Source: UBA4465 sp002292365
GTDB taxonomy: Bacteria; Bacteroidota; Bacteroidia; Cytophagales; Cyclobacteriaceae
NCBI GenBank assembly: GCA_943788615.1
Contig: CALSQY010000001.1
Coordinates: 1,488,001-1,552,000 of the forward strand
Length of the DNA: 64,000 bases
Reading direction: 5' to 3'
Made by a program: the position numbers and the translations under genes. The notes under the pieces were generated by a model. The model did not search any database and was not told the DNA's origin. It was given only the letters and a program-made list of their open reading frames with translations. Of this stretch, positions 9,091-17,956 are shown piece after piece (position 1 is the first letter of the stretch; every line of letters starts with the position of its first letter).

Positions 9091-9438
9091 TTCCACAAAA
9101 TTTTTATAGTTTGATTTTTCATTTACTGATTTTAAAAACCCTTATTCAAAATTTAAGGGCTTTTTATCAAATGATGAGCACCTTTCATTAAAAATAAATG
9201 GTCAAGTAAGTTCTTCAACGAGCTAAACAGTTGGTGATAGGAGGTTAGATTGAAGTAGATTATCTTTATTATACTGATACCAGTTAGATTCGTTTTTTAA
9301 GTTTTTCTTTTTAATCTTCTATGGTATATTCCGAGTACCATGTGATGGAATAATTAAAAGGTTCAAGGGTTTTTATTTTTCACGAATTGTTCGATGTAAT
9401 TGATGGGAAATAGATAGAATTAATTTTTTTTGTATGCT
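9091..9438. other. Intergenic region before the asparaginase gene
   Basis: About 350 bases with no credible gene. It contains the terminator at 9139-9166. The rest is A+T-rich and shows no repeat or RNA structure that I can support. The promoter of the downstream asparaginase gene must be here but I cannot pin it down. Confidence 0.4.
9139..9166 (+). terminator. Rho-independent terminator after the DsrE-like gene
   Basis: Six-base-pair stem CCCTTA/TAAGGG (9139-9144 with 9153-9158), loop of eight bases, then C and a run of five T. It lies about 50 bases after the stop codon and fits termination of the cytochrome/DsrE-like transcript. Confidence 0.7.
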
Positions 9439-10404
9439 ATGAAAAGACGTGATTTTATTAAAAAAAGTACTTTATTTAGTTCTGCTTATGCCCTCCCTAA
9501 GTCAAGGAATCTTCATGATTTTGACCTTTCTAATCCCGAACCCTTAGTTGTCTCTACTTGGGACCACGGCTTATTAGCCAATAGAGTATCATGGGATATC
9601 TTAGCTGCTGGAGGTGAATCACTAGATGCTGTTGAAGAAGGTGTGAGAGTAGTTGAATCAGATCCTAATATTAGGACTGTTGGAATGGGTGGTTATCCAG
9701 ATAGAGAGGGTATAGTTACACTTGATGCTTGCATTATGGATTATGAGAGTAATTGTGGTTCAGTAGCTTTTTTGAGAGATATTGTCAATCCAATTTCAGT
9801 AGCAAGGAAAGTGATGGAGGAAACACCTCATGTGATGTTGGTGGGCCAGGGTGCAAAAAGTTTCGCCCTAAAAAAAGGATTTAAAGAAACAAATTTACTC
9901 ACTGATTTATCTAGAAAAGAGTGGAATTCCTGGAAAATCTCTTCTAAATATGAGTCAATAATTAATATTGAAAATCATGATACAATTAGTTCATTGGCTT
10001 TGTCAGGGGATGGGCGTTTGGCGGGCGCTTGTACGACAAGTGGAAGTGCTTATAAAATGCACGGTCGCGTAGGAGATTCACCAATAATTGGTGCTGGATT
10101 GTTTTTGGATAATCAGGTAGGAGCAGCAGCAGCAACGGGCTTAGGAGAAGCGGTTATAAAATCTTCAGGAAGTGCAATGGTTGTAGAGGCTATACGAAAT
10201 GGAGCTTCTCCTCAAGATGCATGTGAAAATGTTATTCTGAGAATTTTAAAAATGAATAAACAGGTGGAAAACCTTCAAGTTGGATTTATAGCTTTAGACA
10301 TACGAGGTAATGTAGGTGCTTTTAGTATTAAAAAAGGATTCAACTATGCCCTTTCTAACCAAAAGGTAGGCCACTTATTGTTACCGGCTAATTACTTAGA
10401 ATAA
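9439..10404 (+). CDS. N4-(beta-N-acetylglucosaminyl)-L-asparaginase (glycosylasparaginase), Ntn hydrolase
   Basis: Cleaves the GlcNAc-Asn bond of N-linked glycoasparagines. It belongs to the Ntn-hydrolase family, in which autoproteolysis exposes a threonine nucleophile. The motif NHDTIS puts that cleavage before Thr182, and ACTTSG and the following residues fit the second catalytic region. The N-terminal half has the usual STWDHGLLAN and TVGMGGYPDREG, then LDACIMDY. A short KRRDF sequence at the start resembles a degenerate Tat signal, so export is possible. The ATG at 9439 is preferred over an upstream TTG at 9430. The stop lies two bases from the end of the convergent TlpA gene. Substrate assignment is by family. 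Confidence 0.88.
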   Translation: MKRRDFIKKSTLFSSAYALPKSRNLHDFDLSNPEPLVVSTWDHGLLANRVSWDILAAGGESLDAVEEGVRVVESDPNIRTVGMGGYPDREGIVTLDACIMDYESNCGSVAFLRDIVNPISVARKVMEETPHVMLVGQGAKSFALKKGFKETNLLTDLSRKEWNSWKISSKYESIINIENHDTISSLALSGDGRLAGACTTSGSAYKMHGRVGDSPIIGAGLFLDNQVGAAAATGLGEAVIKSSGSAMVVEAIRNGASPQDACENVILRILKMNKQVENLQVGFIALDIRGNVGAFSIKKGFNYALSNQKVGHLLLPANYLE

Positions 10405-10406
10405 GT

Positions 10407-10883
10407 TTAATTTTTTAATGCTTTTTTAACGGCACTTTTAAGCTGATTGGCATAAACATTAGATGCGATGATGATACCCTTTTGATTGACTAAAAAATAG
10501 GTGGGTATGGCTGGTACCTGATAGACTCTCACCAACTTTCGGTCTTCGTCCCAAACATTCACCCAAGGAATCTTATATTTTTCAATGGCTGCACGCCATT
10601 TTTCTTCCTTGATGTCATTACTGATTCCAATTACATTTACTTCTGTACGGTCATATTTGTTATACAACGGGATCATCGTATTGTCCAAGGATTTTATACA
10701 AGGACCGCACCAACTGGCCCAAAAATTAACAATGGTCACCTTACTTTGACTGGTTTCTAGTTGTGCCCTTAACCCGTCATAACTCATTAAGTCAAAGTTG
10801 GGTGCTTGTGTATTTTCTCGCAGTTGAGCGTGTGCTGAGAAACTCAACATGTAGCAGGTAAGCAGTAGGTATAATAACTTCAT
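10407..10883 (-). CDS. TlpA/ResA-type thiol-disulfide oxidoreductase
   Basis: Periplasmic thioredoxin-fold protein. A signal peptide (MKLLYLLLTC to about AHAQ, residue 20) is followed by the TlpA domain with the active site WCGPC (Cys59 and Cys62) and a cis-Pro loop VPAIPTYFL. Length about 158 residues is ordinary. The ATG at 10883 gives a clean signal peptide, whereas the in-frame ATG at 10937 would put a hydrophilic extension in front. Role is likely reduction of disulfides in exported proteins, possibly for cytochrome maturation, given the c-type cytochromes nearby; that link is inferred. It is convergent with the asparaginase gene. Confidence 0.87.
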   Translation of the reverse strand: MKLLYLLLTCYMLSFSAHAQLRENTQAPNFDLMSYDGLRAQLETSQSKVTIVNFWASWCGPCIKSLDNTMIPLYNKYDRTEVNVIGISNDIKEEKWRAAIEKYKIPWVNVWDEDRKLVRVYQVPAIPTYFLVNQKGIIIASNVYANQLKSAVKKALKN

Positions 10884-10994
10884 AGACTTTAGTTTTGGGC
10901 AATGATAGGTGTTTTTTTTGCAAAAAAAGATTTCCAAGAAGCAGGGAACTATTGTTTTTTATTTCATTCAATGAGACTTTATATCAAAGAGTGA

Positions 10995-13184
10995 CTAACC
11001 CAATTTGATATCCTGTTGAATGAAGGGTTGTTTGTATAATCTTTGACCACTGGCTTGATAAATGGCATTGGCCAATGCTCCAGAAATTGGAGGTAGGGTA
11101 GGTTCCCCAAGTCCAGTGGGATCAATCCCATTGTCAACAAAAAACACTTCTATTTCTGAAGGTGCTTGATGGTGTCGAATCATACTGTAGGTATCAAAGT
11201 TTTTTTGTATTGTGCTACCTTTATCAAAAGTTAAATTACTGTACACGGCATGTCCAATACCATCGATGATGCCTCCCTCAGCTTGATTGACGGCTCCTTC
11301 AGGGTTGATGACAATACCACAGTCAATGGCACACCAAACTTTCATAATTTTATGTTTACCGTTTATCAATACCATATCAAGGACTTGTGCAACATAAGTA
11401 TTGTGACAAAAATACGCAGAAACACCTCTGTAAATGCCTTCGGTTTTGACTCCCCAATTAGATTTATCTCTGACGAGTTTTAGTACTTCTGCATATCTAT
11501 GAGGATCATAATCATTATCAGTTCCGATGGGATTTTTGATAGCACGATCAAATAATTCTAATCTAAAATCAATAGGATCTTTTCCAGCAGCTTCTGCAAC
11601 TTCATCTAAAAAAGATTGTTCCGCTCCTGCAATAAAATTGGACCTTGGGGCCCGCCAAGCACCGGTTGAGATGTTTGAATCAATACTCATCTTTTCAGCT
11701 AAGTAATTGGGTACTGCTCCAGCGGGAAATCGATTTTCATAAACAGGACTTTCATGAATGCCTGTACCACGGATTGAAAATCCAATGAGCTCATTTTTTT
11801 TATCTAGCGCAGCTCTATATTTTACTTTATAGGCAGGTCGGTAAACTCCCTGAGTCATGTCATCCTCTCTCGTGTAAATGAGTTTGATCGGTTTCCCCGT
11901 TTTATAGGATATTGTGGCAGCTTCTAATCCAAAATTTCCATACAATCGTCGTCCAAATCCACCTCCCATTCGGGTAAGCATGACCGTTATATTTTCAATG
12001 GGTATATCTAAAAGGTTGGAGATACTTTTCCCCATAGATTTAGGCGTTTGAATGGGTCCGATAAGTTCAGCTTTTTCTTTGCTTACCTCAGCAAAGAAGT
12101 TCATAGGCTCCATGGTATTATGGGCAAGAAAAGGTGCACTAAAGGTCTTTTCAATAACTTGAGATGCATTTTTGAAAGTTTGTTCTGGATTTCCGTCTTT
12201 TCGTGCCCATTGTTTAACTCCCGTTTGGAGAGATTGTTCGAGTTTGAATTCGTGGTCTTGACTATTTTCAGCAGGAGAATCCCATTCCCATTCCACTATT
12301 AGCCCCTTTTTGGCTTTCATGACCTGCCAAGTAGTGTCACCCACAATAGCAATGACCTCAGTGAAGGCATTGACATTTGACCATACTGCTTCTTTGGGGG
12401 CGGTATTAATGACCAATACATCAGAGATGCCTGGCATTGATTTGATTACCTCTTCATTGAAACTTTTCAATTTCATGCCAAAGGCAGGTGAATGCTCAAT
12501 CATTGAGATTTTCATGCCCTCCCTTTTGAAGTCTAAGCCAAAAATGGGTGCGCCCGAAATGATTTTTTTTCCATCCACGTTTTTCGTCGGTTGCCCTATG
12601 ATTTTAAAATCTTTTGGATCCTTTAATTCAACTTTTTCTGGGACTTTAAGTGTACTGGCTATTGCTGCCATTTGACCATAGCTCATGGTTCTATTGGATT
12701 CATCGTGTTTGATGACACCTTCCTTGGTAGAAAGGCTAGATACAGTTACCTTCCATTCCTTAGCTGCAGCTTCCATGAGCATATGTCTTGCCGTAGCGCC
12801 CGCCATTCTTAAGCCTTGCCATCCGCGTCGAATAGATTGGCTTCCTCCTGCAATTTGCCTCTCATATTTGTGCGTATCTAAAGCTGCCTGCTCCACAACG
12901 ACATTTTTCCAGGCTACGTCCAATTCTTCGGCCACCACCATAGGCATAGATGTTTTAATATTTTGACCAATTTCTGGATTTGGTGAAAATATGGTTACCA
13001 ATCCATTTTCTCCAATTTTAATGAAGGCATTGATATCAAACCATGATTCAGGCATGGAAAGAGCCTGCTCTTTGGTAGGGTTACAACTGGCAAGCCAGCT
13101 AAAACCAAGCATCATGCCACCACTCGAGGCTGCAGAAACTTTTAAAAAGGATCTTCTATTGTATTTTGTTTTAACAAGTGTCAT
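10995..13184 (-). CDS. Molybdenum hydroxylase large subunit, IorB-like (xanthine dehydrogenase family)
   Basis: Molybdopterin cytosine dinucleotide-binding catalytic subunit of the aldehyde/isoquinoline oxidoreductase type. The N terminus has a twin-arginine signal (YNRRSFLKVSAA) and a Cys in WLASCN, so the enzyme is exported to the periplasm. Family motifs include ARHMLMEAAA, TRMGGGFGRRLYGNF, the RAPRSNF segment, and near the C terminus GLGEPTLPPI, whose glutamate is the catalytic base in this family. I prefer the ATG at 13184 over a TTG at 13193. The small [2Fe-2S] subunit gene ends 12 bases upstream. Electron acceptors are probably the membrane quinone or a cytochrome. The substrate cannot be told from sequence. 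Confidence 0.88.
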   Translation of the reverse strand: MTLVKTKYNRRSFLKVSAASSGGMMLGFSWLASCNPTKEQALSMPESWFDINAFIKIGENGLVTIFSPNPEIGQNIKTSMPMVVAEELDVAWKNVVVEQAALDTHKYERQIAGGSQSIRRGWQGLRMAGATARHMLMEAAAKEWKVTVSSLSTKEGVIKHDESNRTMSYGQMAAIASTLKVPEKVELKDPKDFKIIGQPTKNVDGKKIISGAPIFGLDFKREGMKISMIEHSPAFGMKLKSFNEEVIKSMPGISDVLVINTAPKEAVWSNVNAFTEVIAIVGDTTWQVMKAKKGLIVEWEWDSPAENSQDHEFKLEQSLQTGVKQWARKDGNPEQTFKNASQVIEKTFSAPFLAHNTMEPMNFFAEVSKEKAELIGPIQTPKSMGKSISNLLDIPIENITVMLTRMGGGFGRRLYGNFGLEAATISYKTGKPIKLIYTREDDMTQGVYRPAYKVKYRAALDKKNELIGFSIRGTGIHESPVYENRFPAGAVPNYLAEKMSIDSNISTGAWRAPRSNFIAGAEQSFLDEVAEAAGKDPIDFRLELFDRAIKNPIGTDNDYDPHRYAEVLKLVRDKSNWGVKTEGIYRGVSAYFCHNTYVAQVLDMVLINGKHKIMKVWCAIDCGIVINPEGAVNQAEGGIIDGIGHAVYSNLTFDKGSTIQKNFDTYSMIRHHQAPSEIEVFFVDNGIDPTGLGEPTLPPISGALANAIYQASGQRLYKQPFIQQDIKLG

Positions 13185-13196
13185 TCTATGCAATGT

Positions 13197-13667
13197 TTAA
13201 GTGAGTTGTGCAGCTGCGGTTTTGATTGCAGTTTTTATTCTTGTATAGGTACCACATCGGCAAATGTTACCCGTCATGGCACGATTTATTTCTTTATCGG
13301 ATGGACTTGGATTGGATTTGAGTAGGGCTGTAGCGTTCATAATCTGTCCGGATTGACAATAGCCGCATTGGGCCACATCATGAGCCAACCAAGCCTCTTT
13401 CACTATATTTTCCAGGGTTGAGGTTGATTTTGAAACGCCTTCAATAGTAGTAATTGCTTGATCACCTACCGTACTCACAGCTACAGAGCAGGACCTAATG
13501 GCGGAACCATTTAAATGAACCGTACAGGCACCGCATTGAGCAATTCCACAACCATATTTGGTTCCTACCAAATCTAGGTGATCCCGCAATACCCATAAAA
13601 TAGGGGTATCGGGATCGGCATCAATTTTTTTTATCTTTCCATTGATATTGAGATTAAATTCAGCCAT
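13197..13667 (-). CDS. [2Fe-2S] small subunit of molybdenum hydroxylase, IorA-like
   Basis: Electron-transfer subunit that partners the IorB-like protein. The N-terminal plant-type ferredoxin cluster is formed by the CGIAQCGACTVHLNG region with a further Cys after SAIRS, and the second cluster by AQCGYCQSGQIMNA and NICRCGTYTRI; both are complete. It has no signal peptide, which fits the known hitch-hiker export of the small subunit with the Tat-bearing large subunit. It is the first gene of the two-gene reverse operon, divergent from the haem-protein gene at 13859. Confidence 0.92.
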   Translation of the reverse strand: MAEFNLNINGKIKKIDADPDTPILWVLRDHLDLVGTKYGCGIAQCGACTVHLNGSAIRSCSVAVSTVGDQAITTIEGVSKSTSTLENIVKEAWLAHDVAQCGYCQSGQIMNATALLKSNPSPSDKEINRAMTGNICRCGTYTRIKTAIKTAAAQLT

Positions 13668-13858
13668 AATTTATCTTATTAATATTTTCTATGAAATCAA
13701 TATAATAAGGAATGATCTTAGATCAAAGAACATGTTGAAGAATGGGTTTCCTTTTTATAAGGTCTTTATTCGCAGTTTCATTTTTTAATTAAATAATCTC
13801 ACAGGACGAAGTTTATCCATAATGATTTATTTTTATAATTAAATTTTAATTGAAAGTC

Positions 13859-16800
13859 ATGTTAAAGGTTAAGCTGAAAAGGTTATGGATTGGTAGGGAA
13901 AAAAAAGGGAGTTCCTTTTTCGCAATTTTAATATTTCTTTTTTTTGGAGGTTTGGGTTTGAGCGGCTGCATCACTTCTGATAAATTAGTGATCACTAAAG
14001 GGACGCGAATTTCTTTAATAGGTAACAATTTAGGTGCTCGAATGATGCACTATGGATTTTTTGAAACGGAAGTACAGCTCAAGTTTCCTGATCATCTTTT
14101 AGTCATTAGAAATTTATGCGATGGAGGAAATACGCCTGGCTTTAGACCTCATTCAGGTAGAAACGAGCCATGGGCTTTTCCGGGTGCTGCCCAATTTCAG
14201 AATGACCTGGCTCAAAATTCGGGTAGTGAAGGGCATTTTGAAACCCCAGATCAGTGGCTGGATAGGTTGGATACTGATTTGATTATAAGTTTTTTTGGTT
14301 TCAATGAATCCTTTGAGGATTCAGCAGGCTTAGCCCTTTTCATCGATGAATTGCACGCCTTTATCACCCATACCCAAGTACAAAAATACAATGGCTTTCA
14401 TGCGCCGGAGTTGGTACTGGTATCTCCCATTGCTTTTCAAGATCTATCAAAAATGGAAGATCTACCTGATGGAATTGAAATTAATAGGAGGTTGAAAATG
14501 TATACCCATGCCATGGCTCAAGTTGCTCTAGAAGAAAAAATACCTTTTATTGATGTTTTTACGCCGAGTACCAAATGGTTTTCAGATAAAAAATTGACCA
14601 TTGATGGTATGCAACTCAATGAAGAGGGCTATCGCATATTTTCCTCATTCTTATCCAATGCACTATTTCAGGAAGGTAAAAAACATGATGAGACCGCCTT
14701 TGAGGGAGTAAGAGCTCGCGTGATAGATAAAAATTGGTTTTGGCAGAATGATTTTAAAATACCTAACGGCGTGCATGTCTTTGGTAGGAGGTATGATCCT
14801 TTCGGTTCAGACAATTATCCTGATGAGCTAAAAAAAATCAGAGAACTTACCCAAATTAGAGATACAGCTATTTGGAGCTTTATGCAAAATAGCCCTTATG
14901 ATGTGGTCCTTGCGGATGGCCAAACGCAAGAACTGGCTATTGTTGAAACTAATTACAGGAATAAAGAGGAGATTACTTATTTATATGGAGAGGAGGCCCT
15001 CGCTACGCTCACGGTACCCGAGGGATATGAAATCGAACTTTTCGCCTCCGAAGAAACCTTTCCAGATTTAGCCAATCCAGTGCAGCTTTCATTTGACGAT
15101 AAGGGTCGCTTGTGGGTTGCGACTATGCCAAGTTACCCACATTATAAACCGGGAGATCCCAAGCCCAATGATAAATTACTTATTCTAGAGGATACCAATG
15201 AGGATGGAAAGGCAGATCAGCAGACGATATTTGCAGACGGATTACATTTGCCCATAGGATTTGAACTGGCTAGCGAAGGCGTGTACATCTCACAGGGCAA
15301 TCATTTAAAATTATATAAAGATGTGGATGGTGATGATCAAGCGGATGAAGTAGAAATTCTATTAAGTGGTTTTGACGATCATGATACCCATCATGCCATC
15401 AGTGCTTTTACTGTAGATCCATCAGGAGCTATTTATATGGGGGAGGGCGTCTTTTTGCATACCAATGTGGAGACACCTTACGGACCCGTAAGGGCAACCA
15501 ACGGCGGTTTTTACAGATACAGTCCGCAACAATATAAATTAGAGCGTACCGCGCAATTGTCCATTCCCAATCCATGGGGTATTGCATTTGATGCATGGGG
15601 CCAGAACTTTTTCTGTGATACATCGGGTCCAGATGTACGGTGGATGATGCCGGGATCTATTAAGCCAACATATGGGATTTCATCACCAAAATCAAAGAAC
15701 TTGATAGAGGAAGCCCATAGGGTGAGGCCCACCTCAGGTTTAGAATTTGTATCCAGCCGTCATTTCCCAGAGCAGGTCCAAGGAGATTTACTGATCAATA
15801 ATACTATTGGATTTTTAGGGACTAAACAACATAAGTTCATCGGGAAGGGTACGGGCTATGAAGCGAAGCATCGACAGGATTTAATTGTAGGGACCGATCC
15901 AAATTTCAGGCCGGTTGATATGGAGTTTGCTCCAGATGGTTCTTTATTTGTCGTGGATTGGCACAATGTTTTGGTTGGACACATGCAACACAATGCACGT
16001 GATCCTTTGAGAGATCATGTGCATGGGCGTATTTACCGCGTAACTTATCCTTCCAGACCTCTAGTGGTGCCCGCAGTCATAAATGGAGCGAGCACAGAGA
16101 GGCTGCTGGATAATTTGAAATTACCCGAATACAGAACACGCTATCGCAGTCGTCGGGCGCTCAGAGGCAAAGAGACCGAGTTGGTATCCGAGGCTTTGAA
16201 GGTTTGGGTAGCTAATTTAGATCCAAATGATCAATTATATGATCATCATTTATTGGAAGCATTGTGGGTGAGTTGGGGAAACAATCAAATTGATCTGGAT
16301 CTCTTTGAAGAAGTATTTTATTCAGAAAATTACAGGTTGAGAGCTGCCGCTGTTCGAGTGATGCGTTATATGGAAGTTCAAATTCCTCAAAGTGAAGAAT
16401 GGTTAATAGAAGCAGGATCGGATGTCCATGGTCAGGTGCGTTTGGAAGCCCTTGTGGCTGCTTCTTGGTTTGACGAGGAAGTGGCTCAAAAAGTTCTCTC
16501 GGCTGTTGCATCCTTGCCATTGGATGATTGGATGAGAGCTAGTTACAATGCCATTGTCAGCAATTTTGGGATTTCGGGAGTTTCTGAAATGTATGAGCAA
16601 AGTAAACCCAGAGAAAAACGCATGGTGGATCTTGAGGGGCCTGATCTTGAATTGTATCATTTAGGTAAAACCATTTATGCGAAGGAAGGTTATTGTGCAA
16701 CTTGCCATCAAGTTGATGGAAAGGGAATTAAGTCTGCTGGATTCCCACCTCTAAAAGAGACTCAATGGGTGCTTGGAGACGAGGAAAGGTTAATTAAAAT

Positions 16801-17035
16801 CACATTGAATGGCCTCATGGGTAAAATGAAAGTAATGGGAAAATCCTACAATGGAAAAGTACCTATGATGGCTTTTGGTAGTTTACTCAATGATCGAGAA
16901 ATTGCTGGGGTACTCACCTATGTACGCAATAGTTTTGGTAACAAAGCAGCAGCGATTTCGTCTGAAAAAGTAAAGCAGGTCAGAGCGGAGACTCAGAATA
17001 AAAAGGGCTATTATTTGGTTGAAGAATTGAAGTAA
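13859..17035 (+). CDS. Lipoprotein fusing SGNH-like domain, PVC-type dehydrogenase propeller, HEAT-like repeats and cytochrome c
   Basis: Large periplasmic lipoprotein. A lipobox ends in GLSGC (Cys37). Residues about 45-280 look like an SGNH/GDSL hydrolase (LIGNNLG, the Asp-Leu-Ile-Ile-Ser-Phe-Phe-Gly-Phe-Asn-Glu block, later DGMQLNEEGY with the expected Asp). From about 380 a beta-propeller of the glucose/sorbosone dehydrogenase or PVC-type haem-binding family begins with VPEGYEIELFASEE and runs through LEDTNEDGKADQQTIFADGL, HHAISAFTVDPSG and GRIYRVTY. Helical HEAT-like repeats follow (about 770-900), then a single haem c motif CATCH (946-950). Such proteins are frequent in Planctomycetota and Bacteroidota. 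Substrate unknown; oxidation of a sugar derivative with esterase help is a guess. ATG at 13859 preferred over TTG at 13850. Confidence 0.8.
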   Translation: MLKVKLKRLWIGREKKGSSFFAILIFLFFGGLGLSGCITSDKLVITKGTRISLIGNNLGARMMHYGFFETEVQLKFPDHLLVIRNLCDGGNTPGFRPHSGRNEPWAFPGAAQFQNDLAQNSGSEGHFETPDQWLDRLDTDLIISFFGFNESFEDSAGLALFIDELHAFITHTQVQKYNGFHAPELVLVSPIAFQDLSKMEDLPDGIEINRRLKMYTHAMAQVALEEKIPFIDVFTPSTKWFSDKKLTIDGMQLNEEGYRIFSSFLSNALFQEGKKHDETAFEGVRARVIDKNWFWQNDFKIPNGVHVFGRRYDPFGSDNYPDELKKIRELTQIRDTAIWSFMQNSPYDVVLADGQTQELAIVETNYRNKEEITYLYGEEALATLTVPEGYEIELFASEETFPDLANPVQLSFDDKGRLWVATMPSYPHYKPGDPKPNDKLLILEDTNEDGKADQQTIFADGLHLPIGFELASEGVYISQGNHLKLYKDVDGDDQADEVEILLSGFDDHDTHHAISAFTVDPSGAIYMGEGVFLHTNVETPYGPVRATNGGFYRYSPQQYKLERTAQLSIPNPWGIAFDAWGQNFFCDTSGPDVRWMMPGSIKPTYGISSPKSKNLIEEAHRVRPTSGLEFVSSRHFPEQVQGDLLINNTIGFLGTKQHKFIGKGTGYEAKHRQDLIVGTDPNFRPVDMEFAPDGSLFVVDWHNVLVGHMQHNARDPLRDHVHGRIYRVTYPSRPLVVPAVINGASTERLLDNLKLPEYRTRYRSRRALRGKETELVSEALKVWVANLDPNDQLYDHHLLEALWVSWGNNQIDLDLFEEVFYSENYRLRAAAVRVMRYMEVQIPQSEEWLIEAGSDVHGQVRLEALVAASWFDEEVAQKVLSAVASLPLDDWMRASYNAIVSNFGISGVSEMYEQSKPREKRMVDLEGPDLELYHLGKTIYAKEGYCATCHQVDGKGIKSAGFPPLKETQWVLGDEERLIKITLNGLMGKMKVMGKSYNGKVPMMAFGSLLNDREIAGVLTYVRNSFGNKAAAISSEKVKQVRAETQNKKGYYLVEELK

Positions 17036-17097
17036 AACCTTTTTAATCTGTATCCAATACATGATTAAAAATGACTGTAGATCGAATTAATTCACAT

Positions 17098-17925
17098 ATG
17101 GGATTTTTAAAATATATTTTTTTAGTGCTATATCTTTATGGTGCTCAGTTAACGGCTCAAATCTTAACTGATGAGGCGCAACTATTAACCAACTTGTCCT
17201 ACAGGCAAGGAACAGATGATGCGTATACTCTTGAAAGATGTGTTTTAGATATTTATCTACCTGAAACGACAGATTTCGCTACGGTAGTTTGGTTCCATGG
17301 AGGAGGGTTGAAGTTTGGAAATAAATTTATTCCTGAAGGCTTAAAAAAACAAGGAATAGCGGTAGTCGCCGTGAATTATCGGTTGTATCCCAAAGTAAAA
17401 TCACCCATGTATATTGATGATGCGGCGGCGGCGGTTGCTTGGGTTTTTAAAAATATAGCTTCTTATGGAGGAGATCCCAATTTAATTTTTGTTGCTGGGC
17501 ATTCGGCAGGAGGATATTTGACTAGTATGCTGGGATTGGACAAAAGTTATCTCAATACCTATGGCATAGATGCGGATGCCATTGCAGGATTGATTCCTTA
17601 CAGTGGACATACCATCACTCATTTTACCGTCAGATCAGAGCGTGAGCTGAAATGGGACGATGTTCGGGTTGATCACATGGCACCTTTAGCACATATCAGG
17701 AAAGATGCACCGCCGATCATCTTAATTACAGGAGATCGTGAATTGGAGCTGTACGGTAGATATGAAGAAAACGCCTATTTCTGGAGAATGCTTAAAAGTA
17801 TAGGCCATCCCTATGTTGAATTATATGAGTTAGAGGGTTACAATCACGGTGATATGGCAGTACCAGCCCATCATATTTTATTAAAAACCATATCCAAAAT
17901 TTCGAGTGAAATCACTTCAAGATAA
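17098..17925 (+). CDS. Secreted alpha/beta hydrolase (esterase, BD-FAE-like)
   Basis: Serine esterase of the carboxylesterase/hormone-sensitive lipase-like group. A signal peptide runs to about residue 21 (YGAQLTAQ). The oxyanion-hole motif FHGGGLKFG is followed by the nucleophile elbow GHSAGG with Ser136; TGDRELE contains the likely Asp and GYNHGD the catalytic His. Length is normal. I use the ATG at 17098 because the signal peptide then starts normally; ATG at 17071 is possible. It follows the SGNH/haem protein by a short gap on the same strand, so they may act on the same acetylated carbohydrate, which is inference only. Confidence 0.85.
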   Translation: MGFLKYIFLVLYLYGAQLTAQILTDEAQLLTNLSYRQGTDDAYTLERCVLDIYLPETTDFATVVWFHGGGLKFGNKFIPEGLKKQGIAVVAVNYRLYPKVKSPMYIDDAAAAVAWVFKNIASYGGDPNLIFVAGHSAGGYLTSMLGLDKSYLNTYGIDADAIAGLIPYSGHTITHFTVRSERELKWDDVRVDHMAPLAHIRKDAPPIILITGDRELELYGRYEENAYFWRMLKSIGHPYVELYELEGYNHGDMAVPAHHILLKTISKISSEITSR

Positions 17926-17956
17926 GTCTATTAGATTTTTGTTGGGATCAATCTTG

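Noticed and set aside
8985..9191. 68-codon forward frame overlapping the DsrE-like gene end
   Set aside because: Out-of-frame shadow of the DsrE-like gene running into A+T-rich spacer and across the terminator.
12048..13200. Chain of forward open frames opposite the IorB-like gene
   Set aside because: The reverse strand encodes a clear full-length molybdenum hydroxylase with family motifs; the forward frames have none.
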